From CAZDQL01 sp964507325 (GTDB lineage: Bacteria; Planctomycetota; UBA1135; GCA-002686595): 64,000 bases of DNA. The translations under genes were made by a program, and so were the position numbers. The stretch covers positions 1 to 64,000 of the forward strand of contig CAZDQL010000019.1 in NCBI GenBank assembly GCA_964507325.1, in the 5' to 3' direction. The notes beneath the pieces were generated by a model. It saw only the letters and a program-made list of their open reading frames with translations. It had not been told where the DNA came from and searched no databases. Shown here one piece after another: positions 8,257 to 17,212 of this stretch. How positions within the stretch are numbered: position 1 is the first letter of the stretch; each line of letters starts with the position of its first letter.

Positions 8257-9861
8257 ATGACGAAGCGCTCAGGCGGAGTCCTGGTCGGCCTCACCGTCCT
8301 GCTGCTCGTGGGCGCGGTCGCGCGGCTGTCGCTCGCCGACCAGCAGGGCCTGTGGGCCGATGAGGTGTTCTCCGTCGCTATCGCGACCGGGCACAGCCTG
8401 GAGCATCCAGCGGAGCTCGCGGACCCCGCGTTCCGGGACTTCGTCGAGGCGAGCGCGCCGGTGCAGCCAGAGGAGCTGCGGGGCTACCTCGACCACGACG
8501 ACCCACCGGCCAGCCTCGATCGCGTCACGCGCGCGGTCTTGCTGTCCGACACCAGTCCACCGCTCTACTACTGGGTGCTCAGCCTGTGGATGCGTGTATT
8601 CGGTACCGGGGATCTGGCGCTCAGGCTGCTCAGCGCCGTCGTATCGCTGCTGTGCTTCCCGCTGCTGTGGTCACTGGCGTCGAGGCTCGGCGGACGTCCC
8701 GCGGCCCTCCCCACCACCCTGCTCTTCGCGGTCGCGCCCGTCGGCCTGTACTACTCCACCGAGGGACGCATGTACTCGTTCCTCTGGTTCTTCGCGCTGG
8801 CGCTCGTCTGGGCTTCGGTCGAGCTCGCCAGGAACGGCTATCGCCCCGTCCGGGCCCTCGTGTGGATCGCGGCCGGCGTCGGTGGCTTTCTCACGCATTA
8901 CTTCTTCGGGTTCGTCCTGTGCGCGTGCGGCGCGTGGCTCATGCTGGCCCCGAGGCGCCTGCGGCGCTGGCAGGTCGTCGCCATGGCCGCCGCCGTGGGC
9001 TTGCTCTTGTTGCCCTGGCTGCGCCAGGTGCCCGAGAGTCTCGCCAGCTGGCGCATCACGCACGACTGGCTGCACGGCTATCCTCGCAAGCGCGACGCCG
9101 TTCTGGCCCCGGTGCGTCTCGCCTGGGGTTTCTTCACGACTCGGGGCACGTGGGGTGGCTCGTGGCCCGCGGACCTGGCTCTCGCCGCTACGTTCCTCGC
9201 GGTCGCACTGGGCGCCCTGCTACGGGGTCGCGCGCGGAGACTCCTGCTCCGAACCTGGATGCCGCTGTTCTGGCTCGCGGCGACCTGTCTCGGGCCGTCA
9301 CTCTTCGACTTGCTGCGCGACACCAAAGCGGCGCTCATCCCGCGCTACGCGCTCGCGGGTCTGCCGGCGGGAATGCTGCTGGTGGGGACCGCCCTGGGCC
9401 GACTGTCGCCGCGCTTTCGGGGGGCCGCCCTTTCGGCGATCCTCGTGGCGTGGCTCCCCGGCTGGATCGCGATCTTCGACGCCAACTCGCGTCAGCTCGA
9501 GGACTACCCCGAAATCGCGTCGCAGATCGGAGCACGTGCACGATCCGAGGATGTCGTCTTGGTGCACTCCGTCCCGACCGGCGTACTCGCTGTGGCGCGC
9601 TACCTGGATGCAGACGTCCCGGTGGCCGACTGGATCGGCCAGCTGGGCGGGCGCGAGGTCCCGCGCGACCTCGAGTCGCTGATTGCCGGTCGCCAGCGGG
9701 TGTTCTTCGTCGCCGTCCACGACGTCGGCGAGCCAGCGCCCGAGGAGGACTGGTTGCGCAGCCACGCGTGCCTGGAGCAGGAGTGGTCGATCGACCTGGC
9801 TCGGCTGGCGGTGTTCTCGCCGGCGGTGGGCGACCGCTTCCCTGTGCCGAGCGGGCACTGA
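8257..9861 (+). CDS. GT39-family membrane glycosyltransferase (PMT/ArnT-like)
   Basis: A 534-residue membrane protein with around ten hydrophobic segments. The first external loop carries GLWADEVFSVAIA, the Asp-Glu pair characteristic of dolichyl/undecaprenyl-phosphate sugar transferases, and later LSDTSPPLYYWVLSLWMRVFG, the 'PPLYY' element of the GT39/PMT-2 group. GLYYSTEGRMYSFLW is another family motif. It probably transfers a sugar from a polyprenyl-phosphate donor to a periplasmic acceptor. Start ATG at 8257 lies four bases after the FAD gene stop, so the two are co-transcribed. It converges with the minus-strand operon, the two stop codons being one base apart. Confidence 0.82.
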   Translation: MTKRSGGVLVGLTVLLLVGAVARLSLADQQGLWADEVFSVAIATGHSLEHPAELADPAFRDFVEASAPVQPEELRGYLDHDDPPASLDRVTRAVLLSDTSPPLYYWVLSLWMRVFGTGDLALRLLSAVVSLLCFPLLWSLASRLGGRPAALPTTLLFAVAPVGLYYSTEGRMYSFLWFFALALVWASVELARNGYRPVRALVWIAAGVGGFLTHYFFGFVLCACGAWLMLAPRRLRRWQVVAMAAAVGLLLLPWLRQVPESLASWRITHDWLHGYPRKRDAVLAPVRLAWGFFTTRGTWGGSWPADLALAATFLAVALGALLRGRARRLLLRTWMPLFWLAATCLGPSLFDLLRDTKAALIPRYALAGLPAGMLLVGTALGRLSPRFRGAALSAILVAWLPGWIAIFDANSRQLEDYPEIASQIGARARSEDVVLVHSVPTGVLAVARYLDADVPVADWIGQLGGREVPRDLESLIAGRQRVFFVAVHDVGEPAPEEDWLRSHACLEQEWSIDLARLAVFSPAVGDRFPVPSGH

Positions 9862-9862
9862 C

Positions 9863-11578
9863 TCAGCGCCGACGTCGATAGATCCACACGAGGTCGTCGG
9901 GCGCCGCGTAGACCTGCTCCCAGACCTCGGGCCCAGCCGCTTCGATCGCGGGCTGCGAGTAGCGGAAGCCGACGTCGGGTGACTGCAACTTGTCGACGAT
10001 GACGTAGGACGCGCCGACCGCGTCGATCAGCTGCGTCGCCAGTGACCCGTCGGGCTCGTACGGTGGCTGGACGGCCTTCAGGCCGGTCTTGATGTGGACC
10101 AGATGAGGCGCCGAGGTGCAGACGATCTCGTTCGGCTCCGCGTTCGCCGCCAGCCAGTCGATGGCGGCGTCGAAAGCGCGCCACTCCTTGCCGTGATAGA
10201 AGTTCCGAGCCTGTACCTCATCGCCGTCACGGTCGTGCCAGCGTGCAGTCGTGAGGTTGTACATGTAGGCCTGCTTGGCGGTGTAGCCGAGAATCCACAG
10301 CAGCATGCCTGCGCAGCAAGCCAAGAGCACCCGCCGGCGGTCCCACGGCGCCGGAGCCCGCGACCCGCGCAGTCGGGTCCCCAGTCGATCGAGGCCCTGG
10401 AGCAGCAACACGACCAGGAACGGCGTGAGTGGAGAGGCGTACCGCAGGAACTGCCCCGGCCACGGCGTCAGGCATAGCAGGCCGAGCGAACCCAGTACGT
10501 ACACGGGGACGAGCCACGTCCCGCACCTGGCCTGGCGCACGCCGGCCCAGGCGATCGTCACGGCGAGGAGGAGGACCAGCAACGTGCCCACCGCATGGGG
10601 CGGCAGGGTCCGGACGTCTCCATCGGCTCTTCCGTACCGCCGTGACCAGAACCCGCGGTCGGCCGAGACCGCCTCACCGATCAGGATGGGGACGCGGGCG
10701 GCGTTCGCGAGCAGACGCCCGGCGAACTGGGCTGCGGACACGCGGCCCAGCTCCGGCGCAAAGGAGTCGACGAGCAGGATGTTCTCCACGTAGCCGACGT
10801 TGTAGTTCTGATAGTCGGCGCGCTGGTACGGATACGCGGGCCGATCGTACTCGTCGGAGGACTTCACCTGACCGATGTACACCTGCCAGCAGACGATCGG
10901 AACCAGGCACATCAACACCCTCAGGCCCGCCTGCCGGAGGCGCCGCCGCAGCAGCCCGTCCGCCACCCAGGCGATCATCAGGGCCATCCCGGCCGACCGC
11001 AGCAGGTAGGCGGTCCATGCGAGCAGCACGGCGGGCAAGAGCGCGCAGCGCCGCCGCGGCGGGTGCACGAGGCCGACGAACAACACCGTCACGAGCGCGA
11101 AGGGAAGCTCCGCGAAGAGGATGTTGGTCAGGTAGTAGCTGTGGAACTGCAGTCCGCTGAGCGCCGCCGCCAGGAACGCGAGCGAGGGCGAGAGGAAGCG
11201 TAGCGCCATCCAGTAGATGGCGACCAAGTAGAGCGTGAAGAGCGCGAAGTACGAGACGCGCAACCAGGCCCCGATCGTGAGCGGATCGTCCGTCCCCAGC
11301 GCGATCCCGTGCAGGGCGACGAAGGCGGGCAGCGCCGGCGGGTATTGGATGGCCTCGATCTCGCCGGGCTCGCTCAGCATGCGATAGCCGCTGCCCTCCG
11401 CCAGCGACATCCCGAGCGTGTAGTACACCCCGGCGTCGTAGCGCAGGTCGATTGGACCGCGGAAGCGGGGCATCCACAGGAAGCAAGACAGCACGACCAG
11501 CGCGAGCACGTAGGACGAGCTCGGCCTCACAGCGGGGCCTGCGTTGGCGGGCTCGGTGGCGCCGGTTGCGGACTGCAT
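9863..11578 (-). CDS. Polytopic membrane protein, glycosyltransferase-like (GT-C fold)
   Basis: A 571-residue integral membrane protein with about ten hydrophobic stretches and a C-terminal soluble domain from about 450. The first loop contains LRYDAGVYYTLGMSLAEG followed by IQYPPALPAFVAL, the acidic 'DAGVYY' and 'YPPA' pattern seen in bacterial ArnT/PMT-like transferases. Substrate unknown. It is the last gene of a four-gene minus-strand operon. The start ATG at 11578 is supported by GGAGGAG ten bases upstream, which lies inside the final codons of the preceding GT2 gene. That helps show where the GT2 gene really ends. It converges with the GT39 gene. Confidence 0.78.
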   Translation of the reverse strand: MQSATGATEPANAGPAVRPSSSYVLALVVLSCFLWMPRFRGPIDLRYDAGVYYTLGMSLAEGSGYRMLSEPGEIEAIQYPPALPAFVALHGIALGTDDPLTIGAWLRVSYFALFTLYLVAIYWMALRFLSPSLAFLAAALSGLQFHSYYLTNILFAELPFALVTVLFVGLVHPPRRRCALLPAVLLAWTAYLLRSAGMALMIAWVADGLLRRRLRQAGLRVLMCLVPIVCWQVYIGQVKSSDEYDRPAYPYQRADYQNYNVGYVENILLVDSFAPELGRVSAAQFAGRLLANAARVPILIGEAVSADRGFWSRRYGRADGDVRTLPPHAVGTLLVLLLAVTIAWAGVRQARCGTWLVPVYVLGSLGLLCLTPWPGQFLRYASPLTPFLVVLLLQGLDRLGTRLRGSRAPAPWDRRRVLLACCAGMLLWILGYTAKQAYMYNLTTARWHDRDGDEVQARNFYHGKEWRAFDAAIDWLAANAEPNEIVCTSAPHLVHIKTGLKAVQPPYEPDGSLATQLIDAVGASYVIVDKLQSPDVGFRYSQPAIEAAGPEVWEQVYAAPDDLVWIYRRRR

Positions 11579-11585
11579 CGTGACG

Positions 11586-13126
11586 CTACTCCTCCTGCAT
11601 GTCGGCCACCGGACGCAACGCGATCCCAACCATGGCCAGCATCGTCACGATCTGGATCACCGCGAACACGATCAGCAGCGGGGGGCAGCCGTCCTCGGAG
11701 AACCCGAGCGCGTAGGCGATGCCCCCACGAGCAGGGCCGAGGTCACGAGCTGCGGGAGCAGCCACCCCAACGGGAACTCCCTCGCGGTGGGAGTCTTGCC
11801 CGTGGCACGGAAGGAGAGCGGCATGCGCAAGAGCGCCATCATCCACCCCAACGTGTACACCGGCCACGTCGCCGGTACCAGGATCCAGGGCCGCCACAGG
11901 AAACTGGGCGAGACCGATGGATGTCGCCAGAAGCGAATCGCGATCTGGCGGATCAGCAGCACACACACCGCGGCCGGGGCGATGTGGATCAGGTACTCCT
12001 GGAAGTCGATCTTCGCGACGCCGCTACCGCCGAAGAGCAAGGCCAAGAGGAAGACCACGTGGACAGCCACCACCGGCCCCAGCCAGTAGTAGGTCATGCG
12101 GACCAGATACGAGAGTCGTTGCCCCCAGGTCAGCCGACCGAAATAGCGCGGGTAGTCCGTCAGCAGCAATTCGAACACACCCCGCGACCACTTGAGCTGC
12201 TGGGTGAACCAGGAGGTGGCATCGGCCGGGGACAGTCCGGGCGCGAGCGGCTCGGCCACGTACACGGATCGCCAGCTGGCGGCGTGCAGCGCGATCGACG
12301 TGGCGAGGTCCTCGGCCAGGCCGGGGCGATACCCGCCGATCGACTCCAGCGCCTTGCGCCGAATGAGCGCGTTCGTCCCGACCAGCGAGGCGCTGCCGAC
12401 ACGGTCGGAGCCCATGCAGGTCGGGTTGTAGTAGTCGAAGGAGCTCTCGGTGGCCGCGCGCGCGATGAAGCCCTGCTCGCCGTTGTAGAAGGTGAGCATC
12501 CCCTGCACGAAGCCGACGTTGGGGTCACCGAGGTAGCCCAACGTGCGCTCCAGGTACTCGGGCGTTGGGACGTGGTCGACGTCGAAGATCAGGATCGCGT
12601 CCCCGTCGGTCCGCTCCAGGGCGGCGTTGACGTTGCCCGCTTTCCGGCCCTCGCCGCCCTCCCGCGTCAGGTAACCGGCGCCCAGCCGCTCGGCCAGGGC
12701 CTCGAGCTCCGGGTCGTCGGCGTCGTCGAGCAGCCAGGTGCGGTGCTGGCCGCGGATTGCGAGCGCCGCCGTCAGCGAGCGTTCGACGAGCCACACCGGC
12801 TCCCCGCACGCCGTCACGAAGACATCCACCGTCAGACCGATGTCGGGCGGCGGCGGCGCGCCCCGTCGACGGGCCGCGAAGTAGAGCGACCAGCTCGCGA
12901 TCAGCTGAGCGAGCGTGTAGACGGCTGCGCCCGCGAGCAAGAGGGCCAGCCAGGGGGTGACGATGCGGCCGGGTGAGCGCCACCAGCTGTAGTAGTAGAG
13001 CAGCGCTCCCAGCCCCCCCAGCATCAAGATCTGCAGCACGGCCTGGCCCAGGCGCTCGTGGCGCGACCAGCCGAAGATGCTTCCGCGCGGGCGATCCCAC
13101 TGCACCGGGTGCTGCGCGGAGCTCAT
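11586..13126 (-). CDS. Cellulose-synthase-like family 2 glycosyltransferase, frameshifted near the 3' end
   Basis: A processive GT2 of the BcsA type. Two N-terminal membrane helices precede a cytosolic catalytic domain with VDVFVTACGEP, KAGNVNAAL, the DxD-like FDVDH, LAEDLATS and QQLKWSRG (the QxxRW motif with Lys for Arg), then further helices. It should polymerise or add a sugar from a nucleotide-sugar donor. As given, the main frame runs off after LPQLVTSALLVG into a nonsense tail ending at 11672. One extra G in the run at 11722-11726 would restore a frame reading GIAYALGFSEDG, a final hydrophobic helix and MQEE, ending at 11586. The restored end contains the ribosome binding site of the next gene. 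Its ATG overlaps the preceding stop (ATGA). Confidence 0.8.
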
Positions 13127-14538
13127 GGCCTCAGACCCTCCGCGTCGATGCGATAGAGCGCGATTTCGAAGCGATACAGGAGGTCGTCGATGCGCCGCTT
13201 CCCGAAGCGAGCGATGCGCTCCGCGTTCGACCTCAGCCAGGCCTCGATCCCGTCCGGATCGTGTGGATAGACCGCGTGGCCGCGTTGCCAGGGAAGCACC
13301 AGGAAGACCCGAGCCTCTCGACTGTCACGAATGGCGCGCTCGAGCTCGGCCACCGTGTCGGGGACCTCGACCGTCTCCCGGTCGGCGTAGTACTCGAGCG
13401 TCCCGTGGTTCTTGCTGAACACGAGATCGGCGTCCGTGGTGACCCGCTTCACCTCGGCGCCCATGGCCGCGTAGTCGTACCTCTGCCCGTCGATCTGGTT
13501 GGAGGCCAGTAGCTGGAGCTGGATCGCCCCGAGCACGAGGAGCGCACCCAGCGCCCAGCCCGGGACGCGGATCATGGCGTGCGCGAGGGGCACGACCGCG
13601 AGCAGGACCAACGCGGGCTCCGCGGAGGCGTAGTAGCGCGGACCGACGTCCTTCCAGACGCTGCCCAGCGCCAGGCCGACGAAAGGCACGACGGCGCTGG
13701 CGGCGAGAACGACCCGCGTGACGTCCCTCTTCCCACGCATCGCGGCGATGGCCACCAGCGCAAGCATCACCACGAGTGGCCCCGAGTTGTAGGCGATGGA
13801 GCCAGCGATCTTCCAGGCCGGATCTCCCACCGGACCGCGCTCGACGTGGAAGACGACGACATCGAACACCTGCCTCATGGCGGGCCATGCGAGTATCGCC
13901 GCCAAGACGAGAACGGCCGCGACCGCGGCTCGCACACGAACGGCACGCCCGCTGAACACGAGGCAGCAGAACAACAGCGTGGAGAGCAGAGGCAGGGCGG
14001 AGAGGTGGGAGGCAAGTGCTAGCAGGCCACTGCCGACGCCTAGCACGACCCATGGCCAGCGCCGTGTCTCCAAGAAGAGCACCACTCCCAGGATGGCCAG
14101 GCCGCCGAAGAGGAAGGCGGAGCTCTCGTAGCGCGCCATGCGGCACATCTCGATGTGGCGCGGGCTCAGCGCCAGCAGCAGCAGGGCGAACAGCCCGGCG
14201 CGAACGGTCCACAGTCGCGCGACCAGCAGCGGCAGCAGCACGAGCGCGAGCGCACCCGAGAGAAAGGACGGCAGACGCGCCGCGAGAGCGCTGGAACCCA
14301 GGGCCCGGAAGGCGAGCTCGGTCTCGAGCTGTAGCAGCGGCATCGTCGACCAGGACCAGTCGAGCTGCCAGCGGTCGCCTGCGTCGAGCTCAGCAGCCGC
14401 CCGGAGCCCGTTCTGCGCGTTGTGAATGGTGATGATCTCGTCGCCGTGGACCGATAGCGCCCCGAGCTCGCGACCTCGCAAGGCGAGTCCGACGAGCAGC
14501 AGCAGAGCCACGATCGCCCACGTGCGCTGCTTGCTCAT
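13123..14538 (-). CDS. GT39-like membrane glycosyltransferase
   Basis: A 471-residue polytopic protein. After an N-terminal signal-anchor it has SVHGDEIITIHNAQNG, the loop with the Asp-Glu pair of lipid-phosphate-sugar transferases, then RMARYESSAFLF, which matches the 'arg-tyr-glu' element in the fourth/fifth segment of GT39 proteins. The C-terminal soluble part (from about 390) includes FSKNHGTLEYYADRETVEV. Donor and acceptor are unknown. The start at 14538 overlaps the stop of the upstream DPM1-like gene (ATGA), and its own stop overlaps the ATG of the cellulose-synthase-like gene, so the operon is translationally coupled throughout. The DPM1-like gene next to it may supply the polyprenyl-phosphate sugar donor. 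Confidence 0.8.
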   Translation of the reverse strand: MSKQRTWAIVALLLLVGLALRGRELGALSVHGDEIITIHNAQNGLRAAAELDAGDRWQLDWSWSTMPLLQLETELAFRALGSSALAARLPSFLSGALALVLLPLLVARLWTVRAGLFALLLLALSPRHIEMCRMARYESSAFLFGGLAILGVVLFLETRRWPWVVLGVGSGLLALASHLSALPLLSTLLFCCLVFSGRAVRVRAAVAAVLVLAAILAWPAMRQVFDVVVFHVERGPVGDPAWKIAGSIAYNSGPLVVMLALVAIAAMRGKRDVTRVVLAASAVVPFVGLALGSVWKDVGPRYYASAEPALVLLAVVPLAHAMIRVPGWALGALLVLGAIQLQLLASNQIDGQRYDYAAMGAEVKRVTTDADLVFSKNHGTLEYYADRETVEVPDTVAELERAIRDSREARVFLVLPWQRGHAVYPHDPDGIEAWLRSNAERIARFGKRRIDDLLYRFEIALYRIDAEGLRP

Positions 14539-15215
14539 GTGTGGACAAAGATCGCCTTCAGGAAGCGGTAACCGTCGAGACCGATCGAGAGCTTGGAGCG
14601 CCCGACGCGATCGTGGTACGGACTGGAGAGCCACTCGACCCGATAGCCGCGCTTCAGGAAGCGCACCGTCAATGCTGGCGAGAACTCGAGCCCGTTCGGG
14701 AGATCGTCGAGCTTGTGCAGCAGCCTGCGCGGGAAGAGCCGCTCGCCGCTGCAGAGGTCCGGGATCGGGCAGCGGGTGTGCAGGGCCGCGATGCGGCTCA
14801 ACACGCGGTTGCCGATTCGGCGTGTCCACGGCATGTGGTTCTGGTCGCTGAAGCGATTGGCGAGCAGCATCCCGCTCGCCTCGGACTTCGCATCCCAGAG
14901 CTCGACCAGCGTCGCGGCCGGATAGGTTGCATCCGCGTCGAGGAACGCGAGCCACTCCCCGCGCGCCGCCGCGAAGCCGGCCTTCAGCGCGCCGCCGTAG
15001 CCGCGCCCCTCGATGGAGAGGACCTGCGCGCCGCTCTCCTCCGCCACGGCCGCAGTGCGGTCCCGGGAGCCGTCGTCCACCACGAGGATCTCGGTCCCCT
15101 CGGGAAGCGGCTGTTGTCCGAGATCAGTCAGGACCTCCGGCAGGCCGGCTTCCTCGTCACGTGCGGGGATGACGACGGAGAGCGGGCACTGGTGTGTTTC
15201 GGGTGTCTCACTCAC
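14535..15215 (-). CDS. Family 2 glycosyltransferase, dolichol-phosphate-mannose-synthase-like
   Basis: A 226-residue soluble GT-A enzyme. Visible motifs are LSVVIPARDEEAGLPEVL at the N-terminus, ILVVDDGSRDRT (nucleotide binding), WLAFLDADATYP (DxD metal site at about 88-90) and a C-terminal GRSKLSIGLDGYRF. The length and pattern fit polyprenyl-phosphate glycosyltransferases of the DPM1 class, which make the donors used by GT39 membrane enzymes; three such enzymes lie in this island. GTG at 15215 is taken as the start because it sits about 14 residues before the first beta strand; an upstream TTG at 15269 is unlikely. It heads a four-gene operon (14535-9863) with overlapping stop-start codons. 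Confidence 0.82.
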   Translation of the reverse strand: MSETPETHQCPLSVVIPARDEEAGLPEVLTDLGQQPLPEGTEILVVDDGSRDRTAAVAEESGAQVLSIEGRGYGGALKAGFAAARGEWLAFLDADATYPAATLVELWDAKSEASGMLLANRFSDQNHMPWTRRIGNRVLSRIAALHTRCPIPDLCSGERLFPRRLLHKLDDLPNGLEFSPALTVRFLKRGYRVEWLSSPYHDRVGRSKLSIGLDGYRFLKAIFVHT

Positions 15216-15527
15216 TGGCTGCTCTCGCTGGGGAAACCTGTTGGAGCCCAATCGTGCTGGCAATCGCAACCCCGCGTGGCTCCAGCCCGAAGACTACCCG
15301 CTTTTGCCCGTAACGCGCATTGCGCGGCTGCATTCATCGACCCGACAGAACGCATCTCGGCGCCCATCCGGTGGCCCCACGCGACCCGGATCAGCGTTGC
15401 ATATCGAGACGACCTACGGCGAAGCGGCACTCGTGTGTCGCCAGATGCGTCTTGGTGACCGAATGGTCCCTAGACGCGGGGCGCCGGGCGGCGATTCGAC
15501 CGGGGATTCGCGCCTAACAACGGCCCG
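15216..15527. other. Intergenic region upstream of the glycan operon
   Basis: 312 bases with no supported gene between the radical SAM gene stop and the GT2 start, both on the minus strand. It should hold the operon promoter. A palindrome CGCGCA-T-TGCGCG at 15314-15326 is the only regular structure seen, and in DNA this GC-rich it may be chance. Confidence 0.35.
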
Positions 15528-17126
15528 CTAGGTGTCGGAGCGAGACGGGACGCTCTCCTCCGCGGCGGTCACATCGGTCCCGTTCTTCTTCGAACGCGAG
15601 AGCTTCTCGGTCAGCCGGTGGTAGAGGTGGAAGGCGCGTGCCTCCCAACGGGCGTTGCGGTAGCTGCCGTCCTCGAGGCGGCGCTGCGCGCGGCGTTCCC
15701 ACCAGCCGACCTTGCCGCGCACGTTGCCGTAGGAGAGGGTCACGAAGTGCTGGTACATGCGCCGTGCCCGCTCCACCTTCGACGGGATGTTGCCGGGCCA
15801 GGTCTCGGTCATGTGGTACTCGCCGATCGAGCCCCACTCGGGGATCGTCTGGGGACCCTGATAGCCGAGCTCCACCGCCTCGTCCCACATCGGCGTGCCG
15901 GGGATCGGCCGGAAGGGCCAGGTGGTGGGGCGGGCGTGGCGCGCGGCGTTGTGCAGGCGCCGGCACTGGTCGATGGTGGCCATCATCGACTCTTCCGACT
16001 CGCCGGGGAAGCCGATGATGTAGGTGCAGTTGGCCTGGATGCCGCGCTTGTCCATCTCGACGGCGGCCTCGATGTTCTCCTCGCCCCGGATCGGCTTGCC
16101 GATCCGCTTCAGCATGCCGGCATCGGCGGCCTCCGTGCCGATCTCCGCCACGTACATGCCCGACTCCGCCAGGAGGTCCAGGGTGGACGAGTCGTACTTC
16201 AGGATCGAGTTCACCTCGATGAAGGCGTTCCACTGGATGCGCACCTCGCGCTCGATCAGCTTCTCCGCGAACTCGCGCATGCGCTTGTGGTGCACGCCGA
16301 TGTTGGCGTCGTGGAAGCGCAGGACGTCGAAGCCCCAGCGATCGTGCATCTCGGCGATCTCGTCCACCATGCGTTCGGCGGGCATCGCCTTCCAACGCCG
16401 CTGGGCGACCTCGGGGGCGCAGCAGAAGGGGCAGGGCTCGGGGCAACCGAAGCTCGAGACGTGGACGACGCCGAAGTAGGGGTTCCCCCAGCCGATGGAG
16501 GGGGGTGTCGGCATGCGCAGGATGTCGTGCGCGGACGCGCGGCGCAGTTGGTGCTGGCGGTAGGGCTCGATGTCGATCAGCTGCCAGGGCATGGGCAGGA
16601 GGTCGTCCCACCCGACGATCTTGCGCGGCTCCGTGCGCACCACCTGACCGTCGCGCAGGAGGGACAGCCCCTCGATCGAATCCAAGGGCTCTCCGGCGTC
16701 GATCGCTTGGACGACCTCCCAGAAGGCGTGCTCCCCCTGGCCGTGCACGACCGCCTCGTAGAGCCCCGTCTCGAGCATCAGGTCGGGGCGCACGCTCGCG
16801 AACCAGCCCCCGATCACCGCCGGCAGGTCGGGATGGCGTGCCTTGACCTTGCTGATCGCCAGCCAACCGTCGGTCACCATGTAGCCCAGGATGCCGGTGG
16901 TGCCCACCAGCATCGCCTCCGAGCACTCCTCGAGCAGTCGCCGGTGCCCCTCCTCGCCGTGGTAGAGGCTGCCGTCGACGATCACCACCTCGTACCCGTT
17001 CTCGAGGGGATAGCCCGCGATCGAGAGCATCTCGAGCGGGAGCAGGTCCTTGCTCGACTCGCGACCGAGGGTCTCGTCGACCTGCTTCGGCTGGTACAGG
17101 ACGATCTTCTTCTTGCGCTGGATCAT
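15528..17126 (-). CDS. B12-binding domain radical SAM protein
   Basis: A 532-residue enzyme with an N-terminal cobalamin-binding-like Rossmann domain (about 1-160: IVLYQPKQ, YEVVIVDGSL, VGTTGILGYM, VIGGWFAS) and a radical SAM domain beginning near 215. The SAM cluster motif is C-x3-C-x2-C in GCPEPCPFC. EIGTEAADAGMLKRIGKP and GFPGESEESMMATI are typical of the HpnP/BchE-like class of methylases and cyclases. The reaction cannot be fixed; anaerobic methylations or ring-forming steps on lipids and tetrapyrroles are known in the class. It stands alone on the minus strand, separated from pdxA by 86 bases and from the glycan operon by 312. Confidence 0.85.
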   Translation of the reverse strand: MIQRKKKIVLYQPKQVDETLGRESSKDLLPLEMLSIAGYPLENGYEVVIVDGSLYHGEEGHRRLLEECSEAMLVGTTGILGYMVTDGWLAISKVKARHPDLPAVIGGWFASVRPDLMLETGLYEAVVHGQGEHAFWEVVQAIDAGEPLDSIEGLSLLRDGQVVRTEPRKIVGWDDLLPMPWQLIDIEPYRQHQLRRASAHDILRMPTPPSIGWGNPYFGVVHVSSFGCPEPCPFCCAPEVAQRRWKAMPAERMVDEIAEMHDRWGFDVLRFHDANIGVHHKRMREFAEKLIEREVRIQWNAFIEVNSILKYDSSTLDLLAESGMYVAEIGTEAADAGMLKRIGKPIRGEENIEAAVEMDKRGIQANCTYIIGFPGESEESMMATIDQCRRLHNAARHARPTTWPFRPIPGTPMWDEAVELGYQGPQTIPEWGSIGEYHMTETWPGNIPSKVERARRMYQHFVTLSYGNVRGKVGWWERRAQRRLEDGSYRNARWEARAFHLYHRLTEKLSRSKKNGTDVTAAEESVPSRSDT

Positions 17127-17212
17127 GGAGAGTCAGGCGCGCGGCAACGGGGGGAGGTGACATCGGCAGTTTACCCGAGGTCACTCCAGTCGACCTCTGG
17201 GGGCGGGATCCC

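Noticed and set aside
15314..15326. Palindrome CGCGCA-T-TGCGCG as an operator of the glycan operon
   Set aside because: Short GC-only palindromes are expected by chance at this base composition and it has no second copy nearby.
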